Counted from the first letter of the stretch, positions 46,492-56,936 are shown. The stretch is DNA of 64,000 nucleotides from Devosia ginsengisoli (GCF_007859655.1 NZ_CP042304.1:2604001-2668000), one strand, 5' to 3'. A program made the numbers and translations. Notes: generated by a model from the letters alone, not told the origin.

Positions 46492-47556
46492 TCAGTGTGA
46501 CCGCAGGTTCTTCAGCCAGTCCTCGATGAAGGTTCCGGTTGCGGCCTGTCCCGGCGATGGCATGACGCGCATACGCGCAATATCCCGGATGTCGCGTGGC
46601 GAACATCCGAACAGATTGCGAAAGGCGCGACTGAAATGGGCGGCACTCGCGAAGCCGTAGCCATAAGCCAGTTGCGAGATGGTGCGCCACTCGGTGGGTT
46701 CGCGCAATGCGGCATTGGCACGCCGCAGCCGCCGCTCCTGTATGTAGTGGGCAACCCCACCGGAATGCCGGAACAAATGGTATAGATTCGATCGCGATAC
46801 GCCCACCGCCGCACAGATCGCCGCCGGCGTAAGATGAGGATCGTCGAGCCGGCTTTCGATGTATCGCCTGGCCCGGTCAAGCATGGTGTGCTCGACAATG
46901 CCACTGGCTTGGGCAAGGCGATCGGCCGAAGGAGCAAGGCACGCGCTGACCAGCGCCACTGTCGCTTCCGAGGCCAAGCCAGCCTCGGCCCGCGTCATCG
47001 ACGGAAGATGGCGATACAGGGACAGCATATGGTCGCGCAGGAGCTGGTGGCGTCCCGGCCCGCTCATCCTGATTCCGTGCAGGTTTTCAATCCCGGGGCA
47101 ATCGCGGTCGAGGATCGCGCGGGGTATGGTCAGCGTGATCGAGAGGGAGTTCGTCGTCTTCAGGGCGGTGGTCTGGCCGAGATCGAGTACGACGATGCTC
47201 CCGGCTTCGATTTCGGCGGTTCCGTTGCGACCCTCGCAGAGATACCCGTCGCTTTCCAGGCATAGCTCGATGGCGTAATGGTCCAGGTCACTGCGACGGA
47301 TCAGTTCCTTCGACCGCAGCCCTGTCTGCGACACGCCGCCAAAGGCAATCTGCGCCACGACCATCGTCGGCAATTCGAACGCATCGATGTCGGCCCTGAA
47401 TGTTGCCGGCTCGTCCGCCTCCTCCTTGATGTCGAAGAGGGGCGCAAAGACGTTGCGCCAGGCTTCCCATCCCTCGTGGCTGGACAGTCCGTCGGTTGAA
47501 AACCCTGTTCGCGGGACGGCTGTATGCTCCGTCAAATGTGCTCCCCCCGGGATCAT
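46492..47556 (-). CDS. AraC-family transcriptional regulator
   Basis: A 354-residue regulator with an N-terminal AraC_binding_2-type domain (PTMVVAQIAFGGVSQTGLRSKELIRRSDLDHYAIELCL) and a C-terminal double HTH (ICAAVGVSRSNLYHLFRHSGGVAHYIQERRLRRANAAL, then ISQLAYGYGFASAAHFSRAFRNLFGCSPRDIR). ATG at 47556 is used; a TTG at about 47536 has a stronger GGGGGAG just upstream. It diverges from the autotransporter gene and is a natural candidate to control it. Confidence 0.88.
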   Translation of the reverse strand: MIPGGAHLTEHTAVPRTGFSTDGLSSHEGWEAWRNVFAPLFDIKEEADEPATFRADIDAFELPTMVVAQIAFGGVSQTGLRSKELIRRSDLDHYAIELCLESDGYLCEGRNGTAEIEAGSIVVLDLGQTTALKTTNSLSITLTIPRAILDRDCPGIENLHGIRMSGPGRHQLLRDHMLSLYRHLPSMTRAEAGLASEATVALVSACLAPSADRLAQASGIVEHTMLDRARRYIESRLDDPHLTPAAICAAVGVSRSNLYHLFRHSGGVAHYIQERRLRRANAALREPTEWRTISQLAYGYGFASAAHFSRAFRNLFGCSPRDIRDIARMRVMPSPGQAATGTFIEDWLKNLRSH

Positions 47557-47805
47557 TCCGGACGGACCCCTCGGTCGCCAATACCCCGCACAATGCATCC
47601 TGACGTAATGGGACCCCACGGGCAACCCTGCGATTGGACTCCGGGACAAGAGATATGGACACCCGGCAAAGTATATCGACCGCGCTTTCCCTATTATCCA
47701 CCTGCTCAAGTAGGGAGAAGGATACTGCGGAGGCATTGCCGCCAGATTGGCTATCGACTTGACGGTGGAACAAGCCTGCGTTCGGGGCCGCTGGCCGGCT
47801 CAATC

Positions 47806-50800
47806 ATGCCCTCGTGCCTTCCTCGTGCTGGGCTTGCCGGTGTCACGGTGCTGGCGCTGCTGTTCGGGGCAACTTCCGTCCAGGCACAAACCGTAATCGA
47901 CGTTCCCGCGGGCGAAACCCATACCATCGCCGGCACCTACCCCTCCGGCCATGCGAACGGGGGAAATGTGGCGGCGACGGGCACGCTGCGTCTCCACAAC
48001 GGCTGGCTCGTCAATGACGGGACGCTCTCCAACTACGGCGACATTTTTGAGGAGGCGTTGGAGTTCCAGTTCACCAATCAGGGGACGCTGAACAATTGGG
48101 GGAGTTTCGACGGTCCCGTCATCATCAACGGCCTCGCCGGCACGATATACAACTATGGCGATTTGGATAACTCGTACCTACTCCAAAATGACGGGCATAT
48201 TGTCAATCACGGATCATCGGATTTGACCGGCATCATAAATAAGGGAGAGATAGACAACTACGGTGACATGATTATCAATTACTACATGACTAACTACTAC
48301 GTCATAAATAATGAAAGAAATTTGACATTTAACGATCACGGCGTGGATAGTCTATACAATTATCTCAGTTTCTTCAACAAAGGGAATTTTACACTCAAGG
48401 GCGCTTTCATAAACGGCAAATATCTGACGAACGCGACCGGGTATATCGAAAATCTGGGACGCATCCAAAACAACGATACAGTGACGAATACCGGCACGAT
48501 CGACAGTCACGGCACAATCCAGAACGACGGTACATTCGACAATCAGGGCACGCTGAACCTCTACGGTTCGCTGGTGAACACCGCCGCCTTCGACAACGGC
48601 ACGAACGGACAGGTGTTTGTCGGCCTTGGCGGGAATTCCGGTTCATTTTCGGGCGACATCGACAACGGCGGATCGCTGATCTTCGATCGATCCGACGCGG
48701 CGGTCTATGACGGCTCGATCTCGGGCGCCGGAACGGTCCGGAAGCAGGGCTCCGGCGTTTTGGCCATGTCGGGCGATAGCGACGCCTTCACCGGGCATGT
48801 CTCTGTCGATAGCGGCACCCTGCTGGTGAACGGCTCGATCGCCAATTCCACGATGACGGTTGGCAGTGGCGCCACCTTGAGCGGCAACGGCACCGCGGGC
48901 GACGTGACGGTGCTGGATGGCGGCATACTCGCGCCAGGCAGTTCGCCCGGTCAGCTTACGGTGGCCGGTGATCTTGTCCTTTCGTCCGGCTCGGTATTGA
49001 ACTTCGAACTTGGTCCTGCCGGTGTGGTTGGAGGCGGTGTCAACGACCTGACTGAGGTAACCGGAAACCTGACGCTGGACGGGGTGCTCAACGTCACTGA
49101 TCAGGGTGGGTTCGGTGCAGGTGTCTATCGCATCTTCGACTATGGCGGCACGTTGACCGATGACGGCATTGCGATCGGAATCCTGCCCGGCGGGACGGTT
49201 GACGACGACATCTTCATTCAGACAGTGGTGGACAAGCAGGTCAACCTCGTCTCGACGGCGGGTTCTGTCCTCGGCTTCTGGGACGGCGGCGACATCGCCC
49301 TGCGCGACAACGGCGCCATCGACGGCGGTGCTGGAACATGGCGCGCGGACGGGCGCAACTGGACCGGCGCCGATGGCGCGCTGAACGGCCCCTTCCAGCC
49401 GAACCCGACCTTTGCGGTATTTCAGAACACCGGAGGCGTGGTGACGGTCGATGCCTCGGCCGGAGCGATCGGCGCGACCGGCTTGCAGTTTGCCGCAGAC
49501 GGTTATGTGATCGAGGGCGATGCCATCGCGCTCCAGGGTGCGGGCGGTGAAACCATCATCCGGGTCGGCGACGGCTTCGCCACCGGCGCGGGCATGACCG
49601 CCACCATCGCGTCGGAACTGTCCGGCAACTCCACGCTGGTCAAGAACGACCATGGCGCGCTGATCCTGACCGGGAACAACAGCTACACGGGCGGCACGAC
49701 GATCGTCGGCGGCACGCTGCAGCTCGGCAATGGCGGCGCGACCGGCTCAATCGCGGGTGATGTGCTCAACGATGGCGTGTTGGCCTTCGACAGCTCTGAC
49801 ACGTTGACCTTCTCCGGCGCGATTTCGGGGAGTGGCGCCGTCCAGCAAATCGGCCCGGGCACGACGATCTTGACCGAGGACAACGCCTATACGGGCGACA
49901 CAACGATCGCGGACGGCACGCTGCAGCTCGGCAACGGCGGCACGGCCGGCTCAATCGTTGGCGACGTCGTCAATGACGGTGTTCTGGTCTTCGATCGCGC
50001 CAACGCGCTGACCTATGCTGGAGCGATCAGCGGGACTGGCGCAATCCGGCAGATTGGGGTGACCAGGACCGAGTTTACCGGCAATTCCAGCGGGTTTGCC
50101 GGCACGACCACGGTTGAGGATGGTGTCCTGGCGGTCAACGGCCATCTCGGCGGTTTGGTCAGCGTCATGTCGGCAGGCCGGCTGCAGGGCAACGGTATGG
50201 TGGGGGATACCGTCGTCGCAGGCACGGTCGCACCCGGCAATTCGATCGGCACGCTCAATGTCGCCGGCAACATCCTGTTCAACCCGAACGCGACCTACGA
50301 CGTCGAAGCGAATGCGGCAGGACAAGCGGACCGGATCGATGCGACGGGCATGGCCACCATTGAGGGTGGCGCCGTGCAGGTGCTCGCGGGAACGGGCAAC
50401 TATGTCCCGACCACGCACTACACGATCCTCACCGCTAACGGCGGGCGCGACGGCACCTTCGACACGGTCACCTCAAACTTCGCCTTTCTCGATCCGTCGC
50501 TGAGCTACGATCCGAACAACGTCTATCTGACGCTGACTCGCAACAATATCGACTTCGGTCGTCTCGGCAGCACACCAAACCAGATTGCCACGGGTGTCGG
50601 CACTGAGAGTCTGGGCTTTGGCAACCCGGCCTACAACGCGGTATTGAACTTGTCGACCGGTCAGGCGCGGTACGCGTTCGATGAACTCTCGGGCGAACTG
50701 CACGCCTCCGCCCGCACCGCATTGATCGAGGATAGCCGCTTTGTGCGCAACCTGGTCGATGACCGTATTCGCGCAGCTTCCGGTGCCGCCACCACTGATA

Positions 50801-51621
50801 GCCTTGGGGTCTGGGGGCAGGGTTTCGGTTCCTGGGGGTACACTGGCAGCGACGGCAACGCCGCACATCTCGATCGCTCGACCGGCGGCTTCTTCATCGG
50901 CGCTGACGGTCCGGCATTCAATACCTGGCGCCTCGGCGCCGTCGCCGGCCACAGCAGTACAACCTTCAAGGTGGACGATCGCTCTTCGTCCGGCACAAGC
51001 AACGACTACCATGTCGGTCTCTATGGTGGAACGCAGTGGAGCAACCTCGCCTTCAACATTGGCGCCGCCCATACTTGGCACGACATCTCTACCGGCCGCA
51101 TCGTGGCCTTCCCCGGCTTCGGGGATAGCCTCCATGGCCACTACAATGCTGCCGCCACTCAGGTGTTCGGAGAACTAGGCTATGACATCCAGGTCAGTGA
51201 TTTCGTCGTCGAACCCTTCGGTAGCTTCGCCTATGTGAACCTGCATACCAGCGGCTTCACTGAAAAGGGCGGCCCCGCGGCGCTCACCAGCACGCCGGTT
51301 AACACCGGCACCACCTTCACCACCTTGGGCCTGCGCGCCTCGACCAGCTTCAGCATGGGCGGGACGGTCGTCACTGCCGGGGGCATGCTCGGCTGGCGGC
51401 ACGCTTTCGGTGACGCTGCACCACTCTCTCAGATGCAGTTCGCTAGCGGCGATATGTTCGCCATCGGCGGTGTGCCGATCACGCGCGACGCCGCCGCGGT
51501 CGAGGCTGATTTCGATTTCACACTGTCGCCCGCCGCCACACTCGGCATGTCCTATGGCGGCCAGTTTGGCCCTAACCTTTCCGACCAATCCTTCAAAGCG
51601 AACTTCAACGTGAAGTTCTGA
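47806..51621 (+). CDS. Autotransporter (type Va secretion) with beta-helix passenger
   Basis: A 1,271-residue protein: signal peptide to about residue 27 (LAGVTVLALLFGATSVQAQ), an Asn/Gly/Thr-rich repeat passenger (many NxGTxxNxG units), PATR autotransporter-associated repeats (GNNSYTGGTTIVGGTLQLGN and EDNAYTGDTTIADGTLQLGN), and a C-terminal beta-barrel from about residue 990 ending in NVKF with terminal Phe. The passenger is a right-handed beta-helix likely displayed on the surface. A segment near 48170-48420 is strikingly AT-rich. ATG at 47806 is chosen because the signal peptide follows directly; it has only a weak SD. Confidence 0.9.
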   Translation: MPSCLPRAGLAGVTVLALLFGATSVQAQTVIDVPAGETHTIAGTYPSGHANGGNVAATGTLRLHNGWLVNDGTLSNYGDIFEEALEFQFTNQGTLNNWGSFDGPVIINGLAGTIYNYGDLDNSYLLQNDGHIVNHGSSDLTGIINKGEIDNYGDMIINYYMTNYYVINNERNLTFNDHGVDSLYNYLSFFNKGNFTLKGAFINGKYLTNATGYIENLGRIQNNDTVTNTGTIDSHGTIQNDGTFDNQGTLNLYGSLVNTAAFDNGTNGQVFVGLGGNSGSFSGDIDNGGSLIFDRSDAAVYDGSISGAGTVRKQGSGVLAMSGDSDAFTGHVSVDSGTLLVNGSIANSTMTVGSGATLSGNGTAGDVTVLDGGILAPGSSPGQLTVAGDLVLSSGSVLNFELGPAGVVGGGVNDLTEVTGNLTLDGVLNVTDQGGFGAGVYRIFDYGGTLTDDGIAIGILPGGTVDDDIFIQTVVDKQVNLVSTAGSVLGFWDGGDIALRDNGAIDGGAGTWRADGRNWTGADGALNGPFQPNPTFAVFQNTGGVVTVDASAGAIGATGLQFAADGYVIEGDAIALQGAGGETIIRVGDGFATGAGMTATIASELSGNSTLVKNDHGALILTGNNSYTGGTTIVGGTLQLGNGGATGSIAGDVLNDGVLAFDSSDTLTFSGAISGSGAVQQIGPGTTILTEDNAYTGDTTIADGTLQLGNGGTAGSIVGDVVNDGVLVFDRANALTYAGAISGTGAIRQIGVTRTEFTGNSSGFAGTTTVEDGVLAVNGHLGGLVSVMSAGRLQGNGMVGDTVVAGTVAPGNSIGTLNVAGNILFNPNATYDVEANAAGQADRIDATGMATIEGGAVQVLAGTGNYVPTTHYTILTANGGRDGTFDTVTSNFAFLDPSLSYDPNNVYLTLTRNNIDFGRLGSTPNQIATGVGTESLGFGNPAYNAVLNLSTGQARYAFDELSGELHASARTALIEDSRFVRNLVDDRIRAASGAATTDSLGVWGQGFGSWGYTGSDGNAAHLDRSTGGFFIGADGPAFNTWRLGAVAGHSSTTFKVDDRSSSGTSNDYHVGLYGGTQWSNLAFNIGAAHTWHDISTGRIVAFPGFGDSLHGHYNAAATQVFGELGYDIQVSDFVVEPFGSFAYVNLHTSGFTEKGGPAALTSTPVNTGTTFTTLGLRASTSFSMGGTVVTAGGMLGWRHAFGDAAPLSQMQFASGDMFAIGGVPITRDAAAVEADFDFTLSPAATLGMSYGGQFGPNLSDQSFKANFNVKF
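49660..50070 (+). repeat. Tandem PATR repeats in the autotransporter
   Basis: Two consecutive units about 204 bp apart share long stretches, for example CTGCAGCTCGGCAA at 49717 and 49921, and encode TLQLGNGG-x-GSI-GDV-NDGVL in each. They are intragenic duplications of the beta-helix turn. Confidence 0.75.
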
Positions 51622-51945
51622 GGGAGAGGACGAATACGCACACGCGGGCCTTGGGCCGTTGGAATCCGGCGCTTATGGTGCGCTCGCCCCCCAAGAGGCT
51701 GAGATGACCATGACAGGGCGATGTCGGCCGGGGCAACCGCCGCCGCTTTCGCGCGAAGCTATTGTCCACAGGGCCGCCAGAGAACTGTGGCAGAATTCGG
51801 CGACGCCGATCGGGATTGCGCACGTCGCTGAAACTGACCTTACCGTTTGCACAATTTGGCAGCTACTCTAGTAGTGGCGTGGCGGACTGAAGCCCGGCAG
51901 CCACCGGTCGGTGTCGCGGTGATAAGGGTCCGCGAGGATCGATGC
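51622..51945. other. Intergenic region
   Basis: No intact gene is seen in these 324 bp. A short plus frame at about 51,740-51,870 (REAIVHRAARELWQ ... IGIAHVAE) faintly resembles the start of a TetR HTH but is too short to call. Confidence 0.4.
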
Positions 51946-52305
51946 CTACAAGTGCGCAAAGACCAGCGCGATGGAGCAAGAGAGGAAAGCGACGCCAGCG
52001 GCGAGCTTGATGGCTCCGGCTTTCTTCGGCCCCAAGTTGCGCGTCATATCGTCGGTAGACGTCATTTTGCCGATGAGGTTCATCACCCCGATAAGCATCA
52101 GAACCAGCCCCATGACACCGCTGAACACGGCAATGACACGACCGATCCTTTGGGCGAAGAAATCGCCGGCTTCGGATGTAACGCCGATCATGGTCGGATT
52201 GAGGGTCAAGAACGCAACTGCTGCAATTAGCGCCATGATCGCCAAGCCGATGAAGAAGCTGATAGTCGTCCTGTTATCTTCGGTCACTTCAACTCCATTC
52301 TTCAT
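51946..52305 (-). CDS. Membrane protein of unknown function
   Basis: A 119-residue protein with three to four hydrophobic helices (TISFFIGLAIMALIAAVAFLTL, VIAVFSGVMGLVLMLIGVMNLIG and AIKLAAGVAFLSCSIALVF). I do not recognise the family. The start at 52305 is chosen because the N-terminal extension to 52335 lacks hydrophobic or domain character. Confidence 0.65.
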   Translation of the reverse strand: MKNGVEVTEDNRTTISFFIGLAIMALIAAVAFLTLNPTMIGVTSEAGDFFAQRIGRVIAVFSGVMGLVLMLIGVMNLIGKMTSTDDMTRNLGPKKAGAIKLAAGVAFLSCSIALVFAHL

Positions 52306-52357
52306 GTCAATCTTGGCGCACAAGGGGCGTAACAAGCGTAGGATTAAGATCGACTGA

Positions 52358-52927
52358 ATCCTTGTTATTTACCCTGCACCGGGCAAATCTTGCTGTCGCT
52401 CAGGCCGCTCCGACCGGCGCGCCCGGTCACATCTGCTGCCCGAGTTCCGCTTCGTCGGCACCTTTATCGCTCCACACGACCCTGGCGACGGCGATCTGCC
52501 CTGTTTCGTCCACGACGCCGAAACCGGATTGCAACTCGGCCTACCGATCGGCTGGGCCATACAGCAACCCGTTTCGCTCAGGACGGCGGCGGGTGTCGAT
52601 ACGGGCGGGGTATTTACGATATTCGAGCCACTGCGTGCCGACAGGGGCGAAACCATGGTTGCGCTCAATCCGCGCCAATGGGACGCCATGCTCGGTCCAT
52701 GCGAGGACATTCCCGCTGGCCGCCTGTGCCGCAGCGCGGCGATGACGGCGGGGGACCTGCAGGCCTATCGCATCCTGCGGGCTACTCTGGAACTGGGCGA
52801 GGTCGAGCCTGTTGGCCAGGCGGACCTGGCGGGTAATCTCGTCACCCGCATCCACGGCGTGGCATTGCCTGCGCCAGACGGGCTGGGCCTGCTGGACCTG
52901 ATCGCACCCCAACTGGCAGCGGAGTAG
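52358..52927 (+). CDS. Hypothetical protein with unclear 5' end
   Basis: The open frame has good coding character from about 52,430 (LLPEFRFVGTFIAPHDPGDGDLPCFVHD) through GLPIGWAIQQPVSLRTAAGVDTGGVFTIFEPLRADRG to LLDLIAPQLAAE. No ATG, GTG or TTG lies in frame before 52,529, well inside it. A signal-peptide-like stretch (LFTLHRANLAVAQAAPTGAPG) sits in another frame just upstream, so an indel probably separates the two. It ends 4 bp before a second exported protein gene. Confidence 0.55.
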   Translation: MLVIYPAPGKSCCRSGRSDRRARSHLLPEFRFVGTFIAPHDPGDGDLPCFVHDAETGLQLGLPIGWAIQQPVSLRTAAGVDTGGVFTIFEPLRADRGETMVALNPRQWDAMLGPCEDIPAGRLCRSAAMTAGDLQAYRILRATLELGEVEPVGQADLAGNLVTRIHGVALPAPDGLGLLDLIAPQLAAE

Positions 52928-52931
52928 GACA

Positions 52932-53643
52932 ATGCGGCGCCTGCTTATCCTGGCTGCCATGCTTTTCGCCTCGCCGGCATTTGCGCAGCCGACGGGCGAG
53001 AAGCTCGTCGTGGTCAAATGCGATGGCGGCGGCTGTGTCTGCACTCTGACATCACTGACCGCCGACGACCTCACATTCCTGCTCGGGCCGAATATCCCGC
53101 CCAATGCGGTCAGCATGACCTATGTCAGCCGCGGCGGAGAATCCTATCTGTCGCCCTTGACCCCGGATCAGGTCCATCAGGTGGCGGGCGGCAATGGCCG
53201 CTGCGAGATGGTGCTGTTCGATCCGATCCAGCCGCTGGACGGCGACTGGATCGGCACGGTGCGGATCCAGACCACTACCGGATGCCCTTCCCAGGTCGAT
53301 CAGATGATACGCCCCGTTGTCGCTGGCATGGTGATGCGGGCGCGCGTGGCCTGGGGCGGCCGCTATGACCCGGCCAAACTTGGCGGGGACAGTTCCGCGC
53401 TGGTCCGGTGGGTCGGAACGATCGCCGGGGCATTTTGTTGGGCGCCTTCAGGTCGAAACCAATCCGGTTCTGAGCGTGACCGGAGCCCTGACCTCGACCC
53501 TGGTCACGCCGGAGCGGGCGACGGCGTCGATGCAGATACGGATCGGCGCAGCCGACAGCGCCAACACGTCCGCCCTCGCCATGCTCGGCATGGCCGACTG
53601 CCGAACGACCGCCATCTACGATTTCGTGCGCACGGGATCATAG
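52932..53643 (+). CDS. Secreted hypothetical protein, frameshifted
   Basis: It has signal peptide MRRLLILAAMLFASPAFA, then VVVKCDGGGCVCTLTSL and a beta-rich body to RWVGTIAGAF. The frame then breaks; removing one T from the T4 run at 53433-53436 gives VGRLQVETNPVLSVTGALTST and the C-terminus MLGMADCRTTAIYDFVRTGS, 236 residues in all. The family is unknown. It is probably co-transcribed with the preceding gene. Confidence 0.7.
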
Positions 53644-54267
53644 GTCAGAGATCCATAACTCTCGCCCCAAATAGCCGACATAGCACTGCACAGCCCACCT
53701 TGGGTCGGGAGCCGCCAGTCAGCAAGCCCCGTTTCGGCCATTCAGGCTACGTTTCAAGCTGTACCTTGAACGTGGAGTTGCCTCGGAGATCGATGAGATT
53801 GCCGATGTGATACGAGACTTTGCGGCGCATGTTGATGGCGTCCGCTGAAGACCGGCAATCTGACTCCATGGCTGACAGCGGGGCTGCGGGCAGAAGACTT
53901 CAGCGTTGTCGTCATGGAGCCGTCAGGTGAAGACCACCCCATCGAGCTTGCACAACAAGACCGACCGAAACGATGCGCGCGGGCATTGCGCAGATACGGC
54001 GTACCGGGCGGTATCGCGAAGTGCATGTGGAGCCTTGAGAGCCAGCGGCTGAAGACGCTGCCGCGGCTCGCAAAGCGCTGCTGCGGCACCGGGCAAGCAC
54101 GTTGCCCAGCCTTGAGATGCGTTTTCAAAATGCTGCCGTGCCTTAGCAGGGCATTTGCGGTGGGCATTATAAGGCGATGGTTTTTCCGTCGGCAACACAT
54201 AGCCGCTTGGAACCCCAGCTCTAACGAGAGCTTATAACTCAGGAACACAACCACAGCAGCAGGCCCC
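53644..54267. other. Long intergenic region before betT
   Basis: I find no intact gene in these 624 bp. Frames on both strands are short and dense in Arg, Cys and Ser, with no homology I recognise. It may hold decayed sequence and the betT promoter. The betT ATG at 54268 follows GCAGCAGGCCCC, which has only a weak SD. Confidence 0.5.
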
Positions 54268-56262
54268 ATGTTCAAACCCTTCATCATCAATCGACCGGTT
54301 TTCTTTGGCTCGCTGCTGGTCATCGGTGCCTTTCTTGCCGTCGGAATAGTCTTCCCCAACCAGGCCGATGAGGTGTTTGGTTCCGTTCAAACCGGTATTT
54401 TGCAGAGTTTCGGTTGGTTCTACCTGTTGTCCGTCGGGGTCTTCCTCATCACGGTGTTGCTGCTTTGTTTTGGCCGCTATGGCTGCCTGAAGCTGGGACC
54501 CGACGACGCCACGCCCGATTTCAAGTTCACCTCATGGATCGCCATGCTGTTCGCCGCCGGCATGGGCATCGGCTTGATGTTTTACGCTGTAGGCGAGCCC
54601 ATGACCCACTTCATGGCGCCGCCCACGGCAGAGCCGCGCTCAATTCAGGCGATGCGCGAGGCCATGACCGTCACCTTCTTCCACTGGGGCATCCACGCCT
54701 GGGCTATCTATGCCGTGGTTGGGCTGTCGCTGGCCTATTTCGGCTATCGCTACAACCTGCCGCTCACCATCCGCTCGGGGCTCTATCCATTGCTCAAGGA
54801 ACGCATCAACGGTCCCATAGGCCACGCAGTGGATATCTTTGCGATCGTCGGCACCATGTTCGGCATTGCCACTTCGCTTGGTGTGGGCGTGTCGCAGATC
54901 AATGCGGGGCTTGCCTACCTGCTTGGCGCTCCCGTCGGCCCGATCGTCCAATTGCCGCTCATTGCCCTCGTCACTGCCTTGGCCACCGCGTCGGTTGTCA
55001 GCGGACTGGACAAGGGCGTGCGCATTCTATCCGAGACCAATCTCGTTGTCGCAATCCTGCTGATGCTGTTTGTCCTTGTGGTCGGACCTACTGCACAGCT
55101 GTTCCGCGACCTGGTGCAAAATCTGGGGCTTTATCTCGACACCCTTGTGCTGCGCACCTTCAATATCTACGCTTACCAGCCGACACCTTGGATCGACGCC
55201 TGGACCCTGTTCTACTGGGCCTGGTGGATTTCCTGGTCGCCCTTCGTCGGCATGTTCATCGCCCGCATTTCGCGCGGTCGGACGGTGCGTGAATTCGTGA
55301 CCGCCGTGCTGTTCATCCCGGCCGGTTTCACCTTCATCTGGATGACGGTGTTCGGCAACACCGCGATGTTTATCGATACCGGCGTTGCGGCGGGTGACGT
55401 TGGTCAAGCCATCGCCACCGACATTTCCACCGGACTCTTCCACTTCTTCCAATATCTGCCCTTCAGCGGCCTCACCTCCACGCTGGCTATTATCCTGGTC
55501 GCTATTTTCTTCATCACTTCCTCCGATTCCGGCTCGCTGGTGGTCGATTCCATTGCCGCGGGTGGAGAAACTGAGACAACGACTGGACAGCGCGTCTTCT
55601 GGTGCGTGATGGAGGGCGTGGTCGCAGCATCCCTCCTGCTCGCCGGTGGTCTGCCTGCGTTGCAATCAGCGACGGTTGCCAGCGCCCTGCCCTTCGCCAT
55701 CGTCATGCTGGGCTTGGTCTGGTCGCTGTATCTGGGCATGCGTTCGGACCTTGCCCAGCAATATGCGCGCCCGGCCGCACCAGCACCTGTTGCACCCGCT
55801 CAGGCAGCCGGCCTGACCTGGCAACGCCGCCTGACCCTGATGATGCGCGCTCCTACCAAGGAGGACGTAGCGGCTTTCATCACCGAGGAAGTCCGTCCCG
55901 CCCTCCAACAAGTGGCCCGAGAACTCACCGATCGTGGACGACCCGCCCGTGTCGAGACAGATGAGACCGGCAGTATCGCCCTGCGATCACCCGCCGAAAA
56001 CTTGCGGGATTTCGTCTATGGCGTCAGCCTTGCGTCGTTGCCGATCCCCAATTTCGCGCCACTCGCCACGCGGCGGCCGGAACAACGCTACGAAGCGCGC
56101 ACCTATTTCTCTAGCGGCGGTCGCGGCTATGACATCATGGGCCTGCATCGCGATCAGCTCATCGCCGACGTTTTGGTACAGTTCGAGCGCTATCTGCATC
56201 TCACCCAATCCCCAGCGTCGCAGTTGCTGCATGGGGCGCCTGAGCATACGTCCAACGAATAA
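54268..56262 (+). CDS. betT: BCCT-family transporter (BetT-like)
   Basis: A 664-residue, twelve-helix transporter of the betaine/choline/carnitine family. [65 protein letters not shown] and the substrate-box [28 protein letters not shown] are diagnostic. A long cytoplasmic tail (after about residue 500) matches BetT proteins, in which it senses osmolarity. It imports choline with H+. No betA/betB neighbours are present. Confidence 0.94.
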   Translation: MFKPFIINRPVFFGSLLVIGAFLAVGIVFPNQADEVFGSVQTGILQSFGWFYLLSVGVFLITVLLLCFGRYGCLKLGPDDATPDFKFTSWIAMLFAAGMGIGLMFYAVGEPMTHFMAPPTAEPRSIQAMREAMTVTFFHWGIHAWAIYAVVGLSLAYFGYRYNLPLTIRSGLYPLLKERINGPIGHAVDIFAIVGTMFGIATSLGVGVSQINAGLAYLLGAPVGPIVQLPLIALVTALATASVVSGLDKGVRILSETNLVVAILLMLFVLVVGPTAQLFRDLVQNLGLYLDTLVLRTFNIYAYQPTPWIDAWTLFYWAWWISWSPFVGMFIARISRGRTVREFVTAVLFIPAGFTFIWMTVFGNTAMFIDTGVAAGDVGQAIATDISTGLFHFFQYLPFSGLTSTLAIILVAIFFITSSDSGSLVVDSIAAGGETETTTGQRVFWCVMEGVVAASLLLAGGLPALQSATVASALPFAIVMLGLVWSLYLGMRSDLAQQYARPAAPAPVAPAQAAGLTWQRRLTLMMRAPTKEDVAAFITEEVRPALQQVARELTDRGRPARVETDETGSIALRSPAENLRDFVYGVSLASLPIPNFAPLATRRPEQRYEARTYFSSGGRGYDIMGLHRDQLIADVLVQFERYLHLTQSPASQLLHGAPEHTSNE

Positions 56263-56479
56263 ATCCAGCACACGCACCGAAGTGATAGCAATCAGCTTGA
56301 CCTCAGGCGGGGGCGGAGTGGTTTGTGAGAGCAATAGGCTAGGACCAAACCTTATATCGATTCCTCTCTCACCCCGCCTCCGCGAGAGTGGTGGACAGGA
56401 AGGCCTGGTTTACCTGAACTATTGAGCCATCGGCGCCGCGGAGGGAGTGGCATCCGTGGCTGCCGCGGGTGCGCTCGCG

Positions 56480-56646
56480 TCAACTACAGTGGGTAGGTGC
56501 ATTGCTCATAGTTGAGCCCTTGCAGGTTGCCGCGAGCATGATGACGACGCCAACAATCCAAAGCGCAGCCATGCCAACGAAAAGGGCCCGAGGAACCTGC
56601 CATACATCTGCCGCTGCGCGTTTTCGACTTGATCCTCACAGGTCAT
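56480..56646 (-). CDS. Small membrane protein, frameshifted
   Basis: The frame reads MTCEDQVENAQRQMYGRFLGPF and, if one base is added to the A4 run at 56580-56583 (plus strand), continues FVGMAALWIVGVVIMLAAT and ends SNAPTHCS, 55 residues with one clear membrane helix. Uncorrected, the helix is lost. The function is unknown. Confidence 0.5.
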
Positions 56647-56693
56647 CTTCGATCTCCAGGTCCCGAGGATAATCACAGGACGCGACAAAGATT

Positions 56694-56936
56694 TCAGCGC
56701 GAGGTTCCTGGCCCGAACCATCGTTCAGCCAAGCGTTGCCGCCAGGCTTTCGTCTGGATGTGGCCAGACAGCAGACGGCGCACCGCCTCGTCTGATGTTT
56801 CGGCACCGGTCACCAGGCTGATCATTTTCCCGCCGATCCTGGCATGCAGCATGCCATTCTCAACATAATAACTGGCCTTGTGGACCTGCCTGCCGTCCGA
56901 GATTTCGATATCGCGGACAATGCTCTCTTCCTGCAT
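56694..56936 (-). CDS. Small conserved hypothetical protein
   Basis: An 80-residue soluble protein: MQEESIVRDIEISDGRQVHK, ASYYVENGMLHARIGGKMISLVTG, then VRRLLSGHIQTKAWRQRLAERWFG. GGAG lies upstream of the start (ggagagcgggaggccagc). It resembles short rhizobial proteins of unknown role. Confidence 0.65.
   Translation of the reverse strand: MQEESIVRDIEISDGRQVHKASYYVENGMLHARIGGKMISLVTGAETSDEAVRRLLSGHIQTKAWRQRLAERWFGPGTSR

Noticed and set aside
49660..50070. Direct repeats considered as a CRISPR or IS
   Set aside because: They are in-frame protein repeats of the autotransporter beta-helix, without spacers or palindromes.
51740..51870. Possible TetR HTH fragment
   Set aside because: Only a few residues fit and there is no continuing domain; too weak to call.
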